Translations under genes and position numbers: made by a program
Assembly: GCF_000773975.1 (NCBI RefSeq)
Contig: NZ_JRUQ01000040.1
Coordinates: 62,001 to 126,000, forward strand
Length of the DNA: 64,000 bases
DNA from: Erwinia typographi
Lineage (GTDB): Bacteria; Pseudomonadota; Gammaproteobacteria; Enterobacterales; Enterobacteriaceae
Direction of reading: 5' to 3'
Part shown: one piece after another, positions 28,932 to 38,428 of the stretch
How the letters are laid out: each line of letters starts with the position of its first letter
Numbering within the stretch: position 1 is the stretch's first letter
The notes under the pieces: model-generated
What the model was told of the DNA's origin: nothing
Seen by the model: only the letters and a program-made list of their open reading frames with translations
Database searches by the model: none

Positions 28932-30992
28932 ATGGGTCAGGAAAAGCTGTATATCGAAAAAGAATTGAGTTGGCTTTCATTCAACGAGCGCGTTCTTCAG
29001 GAAGCCGCGGATAAGACCAACCCGCTGATTGAGCGTATGCGTTTTTTAGGCATTTACTCCAATAACCTTGAAGAGTTTTATAAAGTCCGCTTTGCCGACC
29101 TGAAGCGCCGGATTCTGATTGGCGAAGAGCAGGGGCTGCCGACCACGCCACGCCATCTGCTGAAAAAAATTCAGGCGCGAGTACTGAAAGCGGACCTGGA
29201 GTTTGACGGACTGTACAACGATTTACTGCTGGAGATGGCCCGTAATCAGATCTTCCTGATTAACGAGCGTCAGCTTTCCCCAAACCAGCAAAGCTGGCTG
29301 CGTCACTACTTTAAGCACCATCTGCGCCAGCACATCACGCCGATTCTGGTGAATCACGATACGGACCTGATTGAATTCCTTAAGGATGACTACACCTATC
29401 TGGCGGTGGAGATCATTCGTGGCGAAGAGATCAACTATGCGCTGCTGGAGATCCCATCAGATAAGGTGCCGCGCTTTATCAATCTGCCGCCGGAAACGCC
29501 GCGCCGCCGCAAGCCGATGATCCTGCTGGACAACATCCTGCGCTACTGTCTTGGCGAGATTTTCCGCGGCTTCTTCGATTACGACGCGCTGAATGCCTAT
29601 TCAATGAAGATGACGCGCGATGCGGAATACGATCTGGTGACCGAAATGGAGTCCAGCCTGCTGGAGCTGATGTCATCCAGCCTGAAGCAACGCTTAACCG
29701 CCGAGCCGGTGCGTTTCGTCTATCAGCGTGATATGCCTGACAACATGGTTGAGATGCTGAGTAAGAAGCTGAATATCACCAACTACGACTCTATCGTGCC
29801 GGGCGGGCGTTACCACAACTTCAAAGATTTCATCGATTTTCCTAACGTTGGCAAGGCAAACCTGGTCAATAAGCCGCTGCCGCAGCTGCGTCATATCTGG
29901 TTTGACCGCTTCCGCAACGGCTTTGATGCGATCCGCAATCGCGACGTGCTGCTGTATTATCCTTACCATACCTTTGAACATGTGCTGGAGCTGCTGCGCC
30001 AGGCGTCGTTCGACCCGGCCGTGCTGGCGATAAAAATCAATATTTACCGCGTCGCCAAGAACTCCCGCATTATCGATGCGATGATCCACGCGGCCTACAA
30101 CGGTAAAAAAGTGACCGTGGTGGTCGAGCTACAGGCGCGCTTTGATGAAGAAGCGAACATTCACTGGGCAAAGCGGCTGACCGAAGCGGGCGTTCACGTT
30201 ATTTTCTCCGCGCCGGGGCTGAAAATTCACGCCAAGCTGTTCCTGATTTCGCGCCGTGAAAATGGTGAGATTGCCCGCTATGCGCACATTGGCACCGGCA
30301 ACTTTAACGAAAAAACCGCGCGCATGTATACCGACTACTCGTTGCTGACCGCGGATGCGCGTATTACTAACGAAGTGCGTCGGGTGTTTAACTTTATTGA
30401 GAACCCTTACCGCCCGGTCAGCTTTGAACACCTGATGGTATCTCCGCAGAACTCGCGCCAGATGCTGTATCAGCTGATCGACAATGAGATCGCCAACGCG
30501 CAAAACGGCATACCGGCTGGGATCACCCTGAAGGTGAACAACCTGGTGGATAAAGGGCTGGTTGATCGTCTTTACACCGCCTCCAGCGTTGGCGTGAAGT
30601 GTCAGCTGCTGATCCGTGGGATGTGCTCGCTAATCCCCGATCTGGAAGGTATCAGCGAAAATATTCGGGTGATAAGCATCGTTGACCGCTACCTGGAGCA
30701 CGATCGCGTCTATATTTTTGAGAACGGCGGCGATAAAAAAGTGTTCCTTTCCTCGGCGGACTGGATGACACGCAACATTGATTACCGTATTGAGGTAGCC
30801 GTTTCCATTCTTGATCCAATTCTGAAACAGCGGGTGCTGGATATTATCGGCATTCTGTTGAGTGATACCCTTAAGGCGCGTTTCGTAGACAAAGAGCTCA
30901 GCAACAAGTATGTTCCGCGCGGCAATCGCCGTAAGGTGCGCGCCCAGCTGGCTATCTACGATTACATTAAATCTCTGGAGCAACCTGACTAA
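28932..30992 (+). CDS. ppk: Polyphosphate kinase Ppk1
   Basis: Ppk polymerises the terminal phosphate of ATP into polyphosphate, reversibly. The 686 residues start [21 protein letters not shown], as in E. coli (688). The autophosphorylated histidine lies in the segment [14 protein letters not shown], and the second histidine in [18 protein letters not shown] took the ATG at 28932 since GGAG lies 5 nt upstream and homology starts there. ppx follows after 6 nt. Confidence 0.98.
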   Translation: MGQEKLYIEKELSWLSFNERVLQEAADKTNPLIERMRFLGIYSNNLEEFYKVRFADLKRRILIGEEQGLPTTPRHLLKKIQARVLKADLEFDGLYNDLLLEMARNQIFLINERQLSPNQQSWLRHYFKHHLRQHITPILVNHDTDLIEFLKDDYTYLAVEIIRGEEINYALLEIPSDKVPRFINLPPETPRRRKPMILLDNILRYCLGEIFRGFFDYDALNAYSMKMTRDAEYDLVTEMESSLLELMSSSLKQRLTAEPVRFVYQRDMPDNMVEMLSKKLNITNYDSIVPGGRYHNFKDFIDFPNVGKANLVNKPLPQLRHIWFDRFRNGFDAIRNRDVLLYYPYHTFEHVLELLRQASFDPAVLAIKINIYRVAKNSRIIDAMIHAAYNGKKVTVVVELQARFDEEANIHWAKRLTEAGVHVIFSAPGLKIHAKLFLISRRENGEIARYAHIGTGNFNEKTARMYTDYSLLTADARITNEVRRVFNFIENPYRPVSFEHLMVSPQNSRQMLYQLIDNEIANAQNGIPAGITLKVNNLVDKGLVDRLYTASSVGVKCQLLIRGMCSLIPDLEGISENIRVISIVDRYLEHDRVYIFENGGDKKVFLSSADWMTRNIDYRIEVAVSILDPILKQRVLDIIGILLSDTLKARFVDKELSNKYVPRGNRRKVRAQLAIYDYIKSLEQPD

Positions 30993-30998
30993 CTCACT

Positions 30999-32531
30999 AT
31001 GCCAATTTCCCATAAAAGTACGCCAAAACCACAGGAATTCGCCGCAATCGACCTGGGGTCGAACAGTTTTCATATGGTGATTGCCCGCGTGGTGGATGGC
31101 GCCATGCAGGTGCTCGGCAGGTTGAAGCAGCGGGTTCATCTCGCCGACGGGCTGGACCACAACAATGTGTTGAGCGAAGAAGCCATGCAGCGCGGGCTGA
31201 ACTGCCTGGCGCTTTTTGCCGAGCGTTTACAGGGATTCAGCCCGGCCAACGTCACCATTGTCGGCACCCACACGCTGCGCGAAGCGGTAAATGCCGAAGA
31301 CTTTCTGCGCCGCGCCGCCGACGTCATCCCCTATCCGATCGAAGTGATCTCCGGCAATGAAGAGGCGCGCCTGATCTTTATGGGCGTGGAGCACACGCAG
31401 CCGGAAAAAGGCCGCAAGCTGGTGATTGATATCGGCGGCGGCTCAACGGAGATGGTGATCGGCGAAGATTTCGAACCCAGGCTGGTGGAAAGCCGCCGCA
31501 TGGGCTGCGTCAGCTTTGCCAACCTTTACTTTCCCGGCGGCGTGATCAGTAAGGAAAACTTCCGCCGCGCCCGCCTGGCTGCGGCGCAGAAGCTGGAGAC
31601 CATGACCTGGCAATATCGCCTGACGGGCTGGCAGTACGCCCTTGGGGCGTCAGGCAGCATTAAGGCGGCCTGCGAAGTGCTGCTGGCGATGGGCGAGAAA
31701 GAGAAGCTGATTACGCCAGAACGCCTTGAGATATTGTATGACGAGGTGATCAAGTACAAATCCTTTGATGCGCTCAGCCTGCCGGGCCTCTCCGACGAGC
31801 GCAAGGCGGTGTTTGTGCCGGGGCTGGCAATCCTCAGCGGCGTGTTCGACGCATTAGCCATCCGCGAGCTGCGCCTGTCCGACGGCGCGCTGCGCGAGGG
31901 CGTGCTGTATGAGATGGAAGGCCGTTTCCGCCATCAGGATATCCGCAGCCGCACCGCCCAGAGCCTGGCGAATCACTATGCCATCGACAGCGACCAGGCG
32001 CGACGAGTTCTGGAAACCACCGAGCAGCTCTATCTGCAATGGCGCGACCAGAATCCAAAGCTGGCTAATCCGCAGCTGTCGGCGCTGCTGAAGTGGGCCG
32101 CAATGCTGCATGAAGTGGGCCTGACCATCAACCACAGCGGTATGCAGCGCCACTCCTCTTATATCCTGCAAAACACCAATATGCCTGGATTTAATCAGGA
32201 TCAACAAACGCTGCTCGCCACCCTGGTACGCTTCCACCGTAAAGCGGTGAAAGTGGACGAAATGCCGCGTCTCACGCTGTTCAAGAAAAAGCAGTTCCTG
32301 CCGTTAGTGTTTCTGCTGCGCCTCGGCGCACTGCTGAATAATCAGCGCCAGGCCACTACCACGCCGGAGTCGCTCAGGCTGGACACCGATGACGGCCACT
32401 GGACGCTGACTTTCCCAACCGACTATTTCAGCCAGAACAACCTGGTACAGCTCGATCTGGAACGCGAACAGAGTTACTGGAAAGAGGTGACCGGCTGGCA
32501 GCTTATGATCCAGGAAGAAACGAAACCATGA
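30999..32531 (+). CDS. ppx: Exopolyphosphatase Ppx
   Basis: Ppx removes terminal phosphates from long polyphosphate and also acts on pppGpp. The 510 residues (E. coli 513) contain the actin-like ATPase motifs [16 protein letters not shown] and [15 protein letters not shown], with catalytic Glu in the TLREAVN region. A C-terminal HD-like domain is marked by [18 protein letters not shown]. It is cotranscribed with ppk, and its end overlaps the next gene by 4 nt. Confidence 0.97.
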   Translation: MPISHKSTPKPQEFAAIDLGSNSFHMVIARVVDGAMQVLGRLKQRVHLADGLDHNNVLSEEAMQRGLNCLALFAERLQGFSPANVTIVGTHTLREAVNAEDFLRRAADVIPYPIEVISGNEEARLIFMGVEHTQPEKGRKLVIDIGGGSTEMVIGEDFEPRLVESRRMGCVSFANLYFPGGVISKENFRRARLAAAQKLETMTWQYRLTGWQYALGASGSIKAACEVLLAMGEKEKLITPERLEILYDEVIKYKSFDALSLPGLSDERKAVFVPGLAILSGVFDALAIRELRLSDGALREGVLYEMEGRFRHQDIRSRTAQSLANHYAIDSDQARRVLETTEQLYLQWRDQNPKLANPQLSALLKWAAMLHEVGLTINHSGMQRHSSYILQNTNMPGFNQDQQTLLATLVRFHRKAVKVDEMPRLTLFKKKQFLPLVFLLRLGALLNNQRQATTTPESLRLDTDDGHWTLTFPTDYFSQNNLVQLDLEREQSYWKEVTGWQLMIQEETKP

Positions 32532-33133
32532 TTGTCAGATCCGATAATTATTACACCGAAAAATATCAGCTTACCGCCACGCACTCTGAAGTGGTGGAAG
32601 CGCTGAAGCTGGTCCCGCCCGGCAGAGCGCTGGACGTGGGCTGCGGCAGCGGCAGGAACTCGCTCTATCTCAATCTGAAAGGTTTTGAGGTCACCAGTTG
32701 GGATATTAATCCGGCCAGCCTGGCCCGTCTTAATCAGATTATTGCCGATGAGCAGCTGACAGGAATCGAAACGGCGGAAAAAGATCTCAACGATCTGCGC
32801 TTTAACGGCGCCTGGGATTTCGTGCTGTCTACCGTAGTGATGATGTTCCTTCAGCCGGAAACCATCCCACAGCTGATCGCCGATATGCAGGCCAGCACAG
32901 TAAAAGGCGGCTATAACCTGATTGTGGCGGCGATGGATACGGAAGACTATCCCTGCAACCAGGGTTTCCCCTTCGCCTTCAGGTCCGGCGAGCTGAGCGA
33001 CTACTACCGTAACTGGCACATTGTGAAATACAACGAGCACGTCGGTCAGCTCCACCGCACCGACGCTCAGGGAAATCGTATTTCGCTGCGTTTCGCCACG
33101 CTGCTGGCGCAGAAAGCCATTACTAAAGATTGA
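32528..33133 (+). CDS. tehB: Tellurite methyltransferase TehB
   Basis: TehB uses S-adenosylmethionine to methylate tellurite, giving resistance in E. coli. The 201 residues (E. coli 197) carry the SAM motif [15 protein letters not shown] and the family stretches [26 protein letters not shown] and [13 protein letters not shown]. The start overlaps the ppx stop by 4 nt, so it is translated with ppk-ppx. That location differs from the E. coli tehAB operon; no tehA is nearby. A native role other than tellurite is possible. Confidence 0.92.
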   Translation: MIVRSDNYYTEKYQLTATHSEVVEALKLVPPGRALDVGCGSGRNSLYLNLKGFEVTSWDINPASLARLNQIIADEQLTGIETAEKDLNDLRFNGAWDFVLSTVVMMFLQPETIPQLIADMQASTVKGGYNLIVAAMDTEDYPCNQGFPFAFRSGELSDYYRNWHIVKYNEHVGQLHRTDAQGNRISLRFATLLAQKAITKD

Positions 33134-33137
33134 TCGG

Positions 33138-35375
33138 CTAAGGCGCTTTCAGGTCGGCGGGCAGTTCGCCGCTGGCCTGAATGAGCTCCCCGAGCGGCTG
33201 AGGCGGGGCGATTTGCCGGCCCTGAAGATAATCCACACCCAGCTGGCGCAGCCCTGCTTCACTCTCCGGCGAATCCACCCCAGAAGCGATCACCCGCAGA
33301 CGCTTGCTTCTTGCCAGCGCGCAAATCGCGGCGACGACCTGATAATCCAGGCTGTCCTCCAGCATCGTGCGGATAAAGCTGGCGTCGATTTTCAGCATAT
33401 CGCCTTCCAGCTCTTTCAGCCGGGCATATCCGGCAAACTTGCCGCCAAAATCCGTGACGATCACCCGACAACCCAGCTGCAGAAGCTGGGCGATCGCACG
33501 CCTTCCCCAGTAGCCCTGATCGAGCACCGGCGAGTCGGACACCTGAATAATTAGCTGCCACGGCTCCAGATCGTAGACGCTCAGAGAGCGTTCAATTTCC
33601 CTTGCCAGCGAGGGGCGGCACAGGCTGGAAGTAAACAGCGTGACGGCAAAACGACCGCCAGGCAGCCGCTGCCGGTGCTGATGGGCAAACGCCAGCGCCT
33701 GCTCAATCACCCAGCGGTCGACCTCCCAGGTTAGCCCCAGTTCCTCCAGTCGCTCCGGCAGTAACGGCTGCCCTTTATGGTCGCGCATATCTGGCCTGAG
33801 CTCGTAGTAATCGTCTCCCCTGACGCCCTGAACCCGCTGCGCCCAGAGCGGATATCCCTGCTGGCGCAGCGTCTGCCTGACGTCATCCAGCTGCGCCACC
33901 GTTTCCGCTACCCTGCGCTGAACCGGCAGGCTGCTGTTGCTCAGCAGGTTCTCAGCCATGCCGGTTCTGATCGACTGCTCGGCCAGCCCGCTCAACTCGC
34001 CCAGCAGCTCGTACAGATGCGTGACCGGACGCCTTACGGTGCAGTAGCTCAGCCCTATTTCCGGGTGGATTGGCAGGCCGTCCCAGTGCAGATGGAACGC
34101 CTTAATCCGCACGGCGATATCTTCAATGCAGGCAAGATGCCCGGTGTAATTAAGCCTGATGACCAGATCAAACCCTGGCAGTTGATAAACCTGCTCGTCC
34201 GGCTGAAAGTCAGCCATTAAAAAGCTGGCCAGGCGGCGCTTGTACTGGATGCGCAGGCGAAGCCCGTAAATCCGGCTGAGACGATCCAGATCGGGAATGC
34301 ACAGGAAACAAAGGGTCGTCAGCGGAAGCTCGTTCAGATCGTTACTTAGCGCGCGCAGGTTGGGTAAGTTGAAAATCGGATCGCTCAGCGCGGCCAGCCG
34401 GGTCTTGATCAGGGTTCGACGCTGGCGGGTACTGATAGCCGCCATCATCAGGATCGTCAGGCTAAAAACCAGCAGGTTCGCCGACATCACGGCCAGATGA
34501 TAAGGCTCCGTGCCGGGGTTCAGAAAACGATCGCGCAGCTGATAAAGCACTACCAGCAGAACAGCCCAGACCAGAGAGGTAAAAAGATAGCCAAAACGCA
34601 CCGCAGCCCACAGCATCAGCGGCAACAGCAGCGGAATGCCGTAGTCGCTGGCCAGCAGATTCTCTTTATTCTGGACGGTCAGTATCAGCATCCCCAACAG
34701 GAAGGCGACCAGCCCCAGCCACAGGCCGAATTCATAAAAGTTAACGTTCGCCGCCCGCTGCCTGCTGATTCTTGCATAGACTACGCGGCAAAATCGCGGC
34801 TTACGAAGACAGCGGATGACAAAGTAAAAGATCTGAATCATCACCACGCATGAGAACAGCATGGACTGGAAATTTAGCAGCGCATACAGGCTGAAAATCC
34901 CCGGCGCGAAGAGCGTTCCCCTGAGCGGAACGATGCCCGTTTTAGCCACAATCTGCATACTGATAATGCATAACAGCGGCAGGATAAAAGCCAGCCACAG
35001 CACGCGAACCGGCATCAGTCCCAGTCCGCTGAAGTCTGCCTTCCAGCGCCGCCCGGAATGCCATTTATAGCCACTCCAGCTCAGCGCCAGCACCGCTATC
35101 GTCGTCGTCACAATCGCCAACGCCCCCAGAGGCGTGAAGCGCGAGAAATAGTAGAGGCTAAGCGCGATGCCGATGCCGGGCATCGCCCGCCAGTCAAAGA
35201 CCAGCAGCATTGCCACATACATCGCCAGCGGCAGATAGATCAGATAAACATAGCCCTCCTCGATAGTCAGTCGGATAGAGAGCTGCGTCGAGAGCGGCAG
35301 CAATAATAAAGGTAATAGCAGCGGCAGACCCAGTGGGCTGCGGCTGAAACGGGCGATCCAGTAGCTGTTTCTCAT
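33138..35375 (-). CDS. pdeF: PdeF (YfgF)-type MASE1-GGDEF-EAL protein with degenerate EAL site
   Basis: In E. coli PdeF is a membrane c-di-GMP phosphodiesterase. The 745 residues (E. coli 747) hold a MASE1-like membrane region (to about 310), a degenerate GGDEF domain without a GGDEF motif, and an EAL domain (about 490-740). Compared with the E. coli protein, NLS is replaced by TLF (T579), DDFG by TDFG (T641) and the AE of the AEYVE segment by AS (S698). The Glu of the EAL position is kept (YYELR). Turnover is therefore doubtful; binding or a regulatory role is likelier. A perfect FNR box lies upstream. It is convergent with tehB, 4 nt apart. Confidence 0.9.
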   Translation of the reverse strand: MRNSYWIARFSRSPLGLPLLLPLLLLPLSTQLSIRLTIEEGYVYLIYLPLAMYVAMLLVFDWRAMPGIGIALSLYYFSRFTPLGALAIVTTTIAVLALSWSGYKWHSGRRWKADFSGLGLMPVRVLWLAFILPLLCIISMQIVAKTGIVPLRGTLFAPGIFSLYALLNFQSMLFSCVVMIQIFYFVIRCLRKPRFCRVVYARISRQRAANVNFYEFGLWLGLVAFLLGMLILTVQNKENLLASDYGIPLLLPLMLWAAVRFGYLFTSLVWAVLLVVLYQLRDRFLNPGTEPYHLAVMSANLLVFSLTILMMAAISTRQRRTLIKTRLAALSDPIFNLPNLRALSNDLNELPLTTLCFLCIPDLDRLSRIYGLRLRIQYKRRLASFLMADFQPDEQVYQLPGFDLVIRLNYTGHLACIEDIAVRIKAFHLHWDGLPIHPEIGLSYCTVRRPVTHLYELLGELSGLAEQSIRTGMAENLLSNSSLPVQRRVAETVAQLDDVRQTLRQQGYPLWAQRVQGVRGDDYYELRPDMRDHKGQPLLPERLEELGLTWEVDRWVIEQALAFAHQHRQRLPGGRFAVTLFTSSLCRPSLAREIERSLSVYDLEPWQLIIQVSDSPVLDQGYWGRRAIAQLLQLGCRVIVTDFGGKFAGYARLKELEGDMLKIDASFIRTMLEDSLDYQVVAAICALARSKRLRVIASGVDSPESEAGLRQLGVDYLQGRQIAPPQPLGELIQASGELPADLKAP

Positions 35376-35676
35376 TTTGCTCGACAGTGTTGCCGTGACG
35401 GTGACGGCTGGAACAGAAGTTCCCCTGCATCGGGGGAGGAATGGAGGCCATAGTAGAGTCAGCTGTTGATGAGTAATTGATCCAGATCAATTCAGACTGA
35501 TTTCCCGTGGTTATTACTTTCTCGTTTAGATAAATGTGCAGTATGCCAGGCTAAGATGGGATTTGACGCAATCTGCGGCCACACGCCAGCCTTAACATTG
35601 ACCTGATTCGCTGGTTGTGCCTAAATTGCATTATCGCCTTCGGGCTTACTTCAGGGTACCCTGCGTGAACAGCGCT
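35376..35676. other. Divergent promoter region of pdeF and yfgG
   Basis: The 301 bp hold the FNR box at 35477-35490 and the pdeF -10 candidate. No gene was recognised. A stretch near 35440 is G-rich; the rest shows nothing notable. Confidence 0.6.
35477..35490. promoter_or_regulatory. FNR box upstream of pdeF
   Basis: TTGATCCAGATCAA matches the FNR consensus TTGATnnnnATCAA perfectly. A TACTAT hexamer on the minus strand (35455-35450) puts the predicted pdeF start near 35443, so the box is centred about 41 bp upstream, the class II activation distance. Confidence 0.85.
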
Positions 35677-35841
35677 ATGTCATTCAGAAAACGTCGTAAA
35701 ACCAGCCATATGACCAAAATCGTGCTGCTGGTGAGCTTTATTATCTTAGTGGGACGCTTAATCTTCGTCGTTCCCGGCGCGATAGAACATCATCAGCAAA
35801 AAAAACAGGATGTTGCCGCGCCTGTCGTTGTCGCTAAATAA
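35677..35841 (+). CDS. yfgG: YfgG-like small membrane protein (DUF2633)
   Basis: The 54-residue protein starts MSFRKRRKTSHMTKIVLL, a basic leader followed by one membrane helix (about 13-32) and a short polar tail (HHQQKKQDVAAP). It matches E. coli YfgG (63 residues) in order and pattern, and the neighbours agree. The start is uncertain: no strong ribosome site is seen at 35677, and longer in-frame starts exist at 35617 and 35662. E. coli work links YfgG to metal stress; I cannot test that here. Confidence 0.75.
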   Translation: MSFRKRRKTSHMTKIVLLVSFIILVGRLIFVVPGAIEHHQQKKQDVAAPVVVAK

Positions 35842-35964
35842 TCGGCTCTTTTCGTCTCTTCCCCCACGGAGTTGCCTGAAAATTGCAGCTTCCAACGTTT
35901 TTTTGCCTGATTTGAGCAATACTTATCGTTTCGGCCGTCTTTTGTCAGACTCCAGGGAATTATT

Positions 35965-37401
35965 ATGTCTGTAGCCTTATCCCATGCCCAGCAGCTTGCT
36001 GAAATCCGTAACCGCATCCTCAACCTGCTGTTAAACGACGGCGATCTGGTCGATACCCTGCTTGAACGCCCGCTGAATGAGTCGGCGGCTGAGGCCGAAG
36101 CGCACCAGCAGCAGGTGGCGGAAATCAGACAGTATATTCCCCTGCTCCACGCCGCTGACCTTGCCGACCTGCTGGAAGCGCTGCCGGAAGACGAGCGTCT
36201 GGCGCTGTGGCACCTTATCGATACCAGCCGCCGCGGGATGGTGCTGGTCGAAGTCTCGGAGAGCGTCTGGGAGAGCCTGATCGAAGAGATGAGCGACCGC
36301 GATTTGCTGCGCGCCATCGCCCCTCTGGATATTGATGAACAGGTTTATCTTTCTAAGTATCTCTCCCGTGATTTAACCGGTCGCCTGCTGACCTCTCTGG
36401 AACCGGCGCAGCGCTCGCGCGTGCTGGAAGTGATGGATTTTGACCGCGATCGCGTCGGCCGGATCACCGACTTCAAGCTGATTACCATGCCGCCAGACGT
36501 CACGCTGGCCGCCGTACAGCGCTACCTGCGCCGCAAAAAATCGATCCCCGACGGAACGGACAAACTCTTTATTACCGATGAAAACAATACCCTGCTTGGC
36601 GAACTGACGCTGACCGATATTCTGCTGAATAAGCCGAAAAAGCTGGTTTCTGAAGTGATGAACGCCCGCCCAACGACCTTCCGCATTGATGACAAGGCGG
36701 AACACGCCGCCGGCGCGTTCGAACGTTATAACCTGATTTCGGCCGCCGTTATCGATGCCAAAGGCAAGCTGATGGGCCGCGTCACCATTGAAGACGTGGT
36801 TGACCTGGTTAACGAAGAGAACGACAGCAATATCCGAAAAATGGGTGGGGTAAACCCCGATGAGGATGTGTTTGCGCCGGTAAGAAAAGCGGTGAGAACG
36901 CGCTGGACATGGCTGGCCATCAACCTCTGCACCGCGTTTGTGGCCTCGCGGGTGATTGGTCTGTTTGAAGGCACTATCTCGCAAATCGTCGCGCTGGCCG
37001 CGCTGATGCCGATTGTCGCCGGCATTGGCGGCAATACCGGCAACCAGACTATTACCATGATTGTCCGCGCGCTGGCGCTACATCAGGTGGAACCCGGCAA
37101 CTTCTCGTTCCTGGTGGGCCGTGAGCTGGGCGTTGCGCTGATCAACGGACTGTGCTGGGGAGGGATTATGGGCGGCGTCACTTGGGCGATGTACGGCAAT
37201 CCGGCGCTTGGCGGCGTGATGATGCTGGCGATGGTGCTTAACCTGCTGCTGGCAGCATTAATGGGCGTGCTGATCCCACTCCTGATGACCAAACTCAAAC
37301 GCGACCCGGCGGTGGGCTCCAGCGTGCTGATCACCGCCCTCACCGACACCGGCGGCTTCTTTATTTTCCTCGGTCTGGCGACCCTGTTTCTGCTGCACTA
37401 G
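35965..37401 (+). CDS. mgtE: Magnesium transporter MgtE
   Basis: MgtE is a Mg2+ channel gated by cytosolic Mg2+. The 478 residues hold an MgtE_N helical domain (about 40-140), two CBS domains (about 150-275), and five C-terminal membrane helices with the pore motifs GGNTGNQT and LTDTGGFF. The CBS region links to the pore through a plug helix near 280-300. No riboswitch-like leader fits in the 123 bp upstream. Its stop shares bases with that of the convergent LysR gene. E. coli lacks mgtE at this site. Confidence 0.96.
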   Translation: MSVALSHAQQLAEIRNRILNLLLNDGDLVDTLLERPLNESAAEAEAHQQQVAEIRQYIPLLHAADLADLLEALPEDERLALWHLIDTSRRGMVLVEVSESVWESLIEEMSDRDLLRAIAPLDIDEQVYLSKYLSRDLTGRLLTSLEPAQRSRVLEVMDFDRDRVGRITDFKLITMPPDVTLAAVQRYLRRKKSIPDGTDKLFITDENNTLLGELTLTDILLNKPKKLVSEVMNARPTTFRIDDKAEHAAGAFERYNLISAAVIDAKGKLMGRVTIEDVVDLVNEENDSNIRKMGGVNPDEDVFAPVRKAVRTRWTWLAINLCTAFVASRVIGLFEGTISQIVALAALMPIVAGIGGNTGNQTITMIVRALALHQVEPGNFSFLVGRELGVALINGLCWGGIMGGVTWAMYGNPALGGVMMLAMVLNLLLAALMGVLIPLLMTKLKRDPAVGSSVLITALTDTGGFFIFLGLATLFLLH

Positions 37402-38318
37402 CCAATCGGGCCAGCATCAATGTTGACTCGCGCCACGAGGAAATCCAGAAAGGCGCGCACCCGCAGCGGCAGGTACCCCCCCTGCCCGACAAAAATGGCA
37501 TGAATCTCTTCAACGTCGCCTGGGTTGAGCGCTTCCAGTACGGGGAGCAGACGACCGGCGGCGATATCCTCACGCACCTGGAACGCTGCCAGCCGGGCCA
37601 GACCGAGGCCAGCGAGCGCCAGGCGGTGCAGTGATTCGCCATCGCTGGTCTGCGCATTCCCGCTGACAGGCACGACCCTATCCGCGCCCGCAAAGCGTAA
37701 AGGCCAGCCCGGCTGGGCGCGCGCATAGTTGGAGCCCAAACGGTTATGCCGCAGCAAATCATCAGGAGAGGATGGCATACCGTGACGAGCCAGATAGTCT
37801 GGCGAACCGACGATGACCATTGGCGTCTGTCCGAGCTTACGAATCACCAGGGAGGAGTCTTTGAGCGGACCGGCGCGCACGGCAACATCGGTACGCTGTT
37901 CCATAATATCAATGACTTCATCGGTCAGAACGATATCCAGCGTGATACCGGGATGGCAGGCCAGAAACTCCGGTACAAGAGGCAACAGAAAACGATGGCC
38001 GAACGGCACATTGGCATTGACCCTCAGCCGCCCCTGAGGCGCAGAATGCGCGCTGGCGCAGCGCTCAGCCTCGGCCAAATCGGCCAGAATACGCACCCCG
38101 CGCTCATAAAAAGCGCAGCCTTCCGGCGTGAGCTGTAGCTGACGCGTCGAACGGTTCACCAACCGTGTGCCCAGCCGACGCTCAAGACGCGCAACCAGCT
38201 TACTCACGGCAGACGGCGTCATCCCGCATACGCGAGCGGCGGCTGAGAATCCCCCCTGCTCGATGATTTGGACAAAAACCTCAAGCTCACCGGAGCGGTT
38301 AACTTCTGAACGGGCCAC
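37398..38318 (-). CDS. LysR-family regulator, divergent from SGNH hydrolase
   Basis: The 306 residues have an N-terminal winged helix-turn-helix (FSAAARVCGMTPSAVSKLVA) and a LysR substrate-binding domain of the PBP2_CrgA type (from about residue 95). Divergence from the hydrolase at 38429, with palindromes between, suggests that it controls that gene and itself. The effector is unknown. Its stop codon overlaps that of mgtE by 3 bp on the opposite strand. Confidence 0.9.
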   Translation of the reverse strand: MARSEVNRSGELEVFVQIIEQGGFSAAARVCGMTPSAVSKLVARLERRLGTRLVNRSTRQLQLTPEGCAFYERGVRILADLAEAERCASAHSAPQGRLRVNANVPFGHRFLLPLVPEFLACHPGITLDIVLTDEVIDIMEQRTDVAVRAGPLKDSSLVIRKLGQTPMVIVGSPDYLARHGMPSSPDDLLRHNRLGSNYARAQPGWPLRFAGADRVVPVSGNAQTSDGESLHRLALAGLGLARLAAFQVREDIAAGRLLPVLEALNPGDVEEIHAIFVGQGGYLPLRVRAFLDFLVARVNIDAGPIG

Positions 38319-38330
38319 GGCGTCCTCCCT

Positions 38331-38424
38331 GTGAATTCAGTTCATAAATGTTTTTCCTCAACGCAGTCTAGTTGATTTGTGTCGTTGAGTTCATCATTTA
38401 ACGACACTTCGCCACTGAATTCAC
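38331..38424. promoter_or_regulatory. Nested inverted repeats in the LysR/SGNH intergenic region
   Basis: The outer pair is GTGAATTCAG (38331-38340) and CTGAATTCAC (38415-38424). The inner pair is GTGTCGTT (38379-38386) and AACGACAC (38400-38407), 13 nt apart. Both are perfect. They are candidate regulator sites covering both promoters. Confidence 0.65.
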
Positions 38425-38428
38425 CAAC

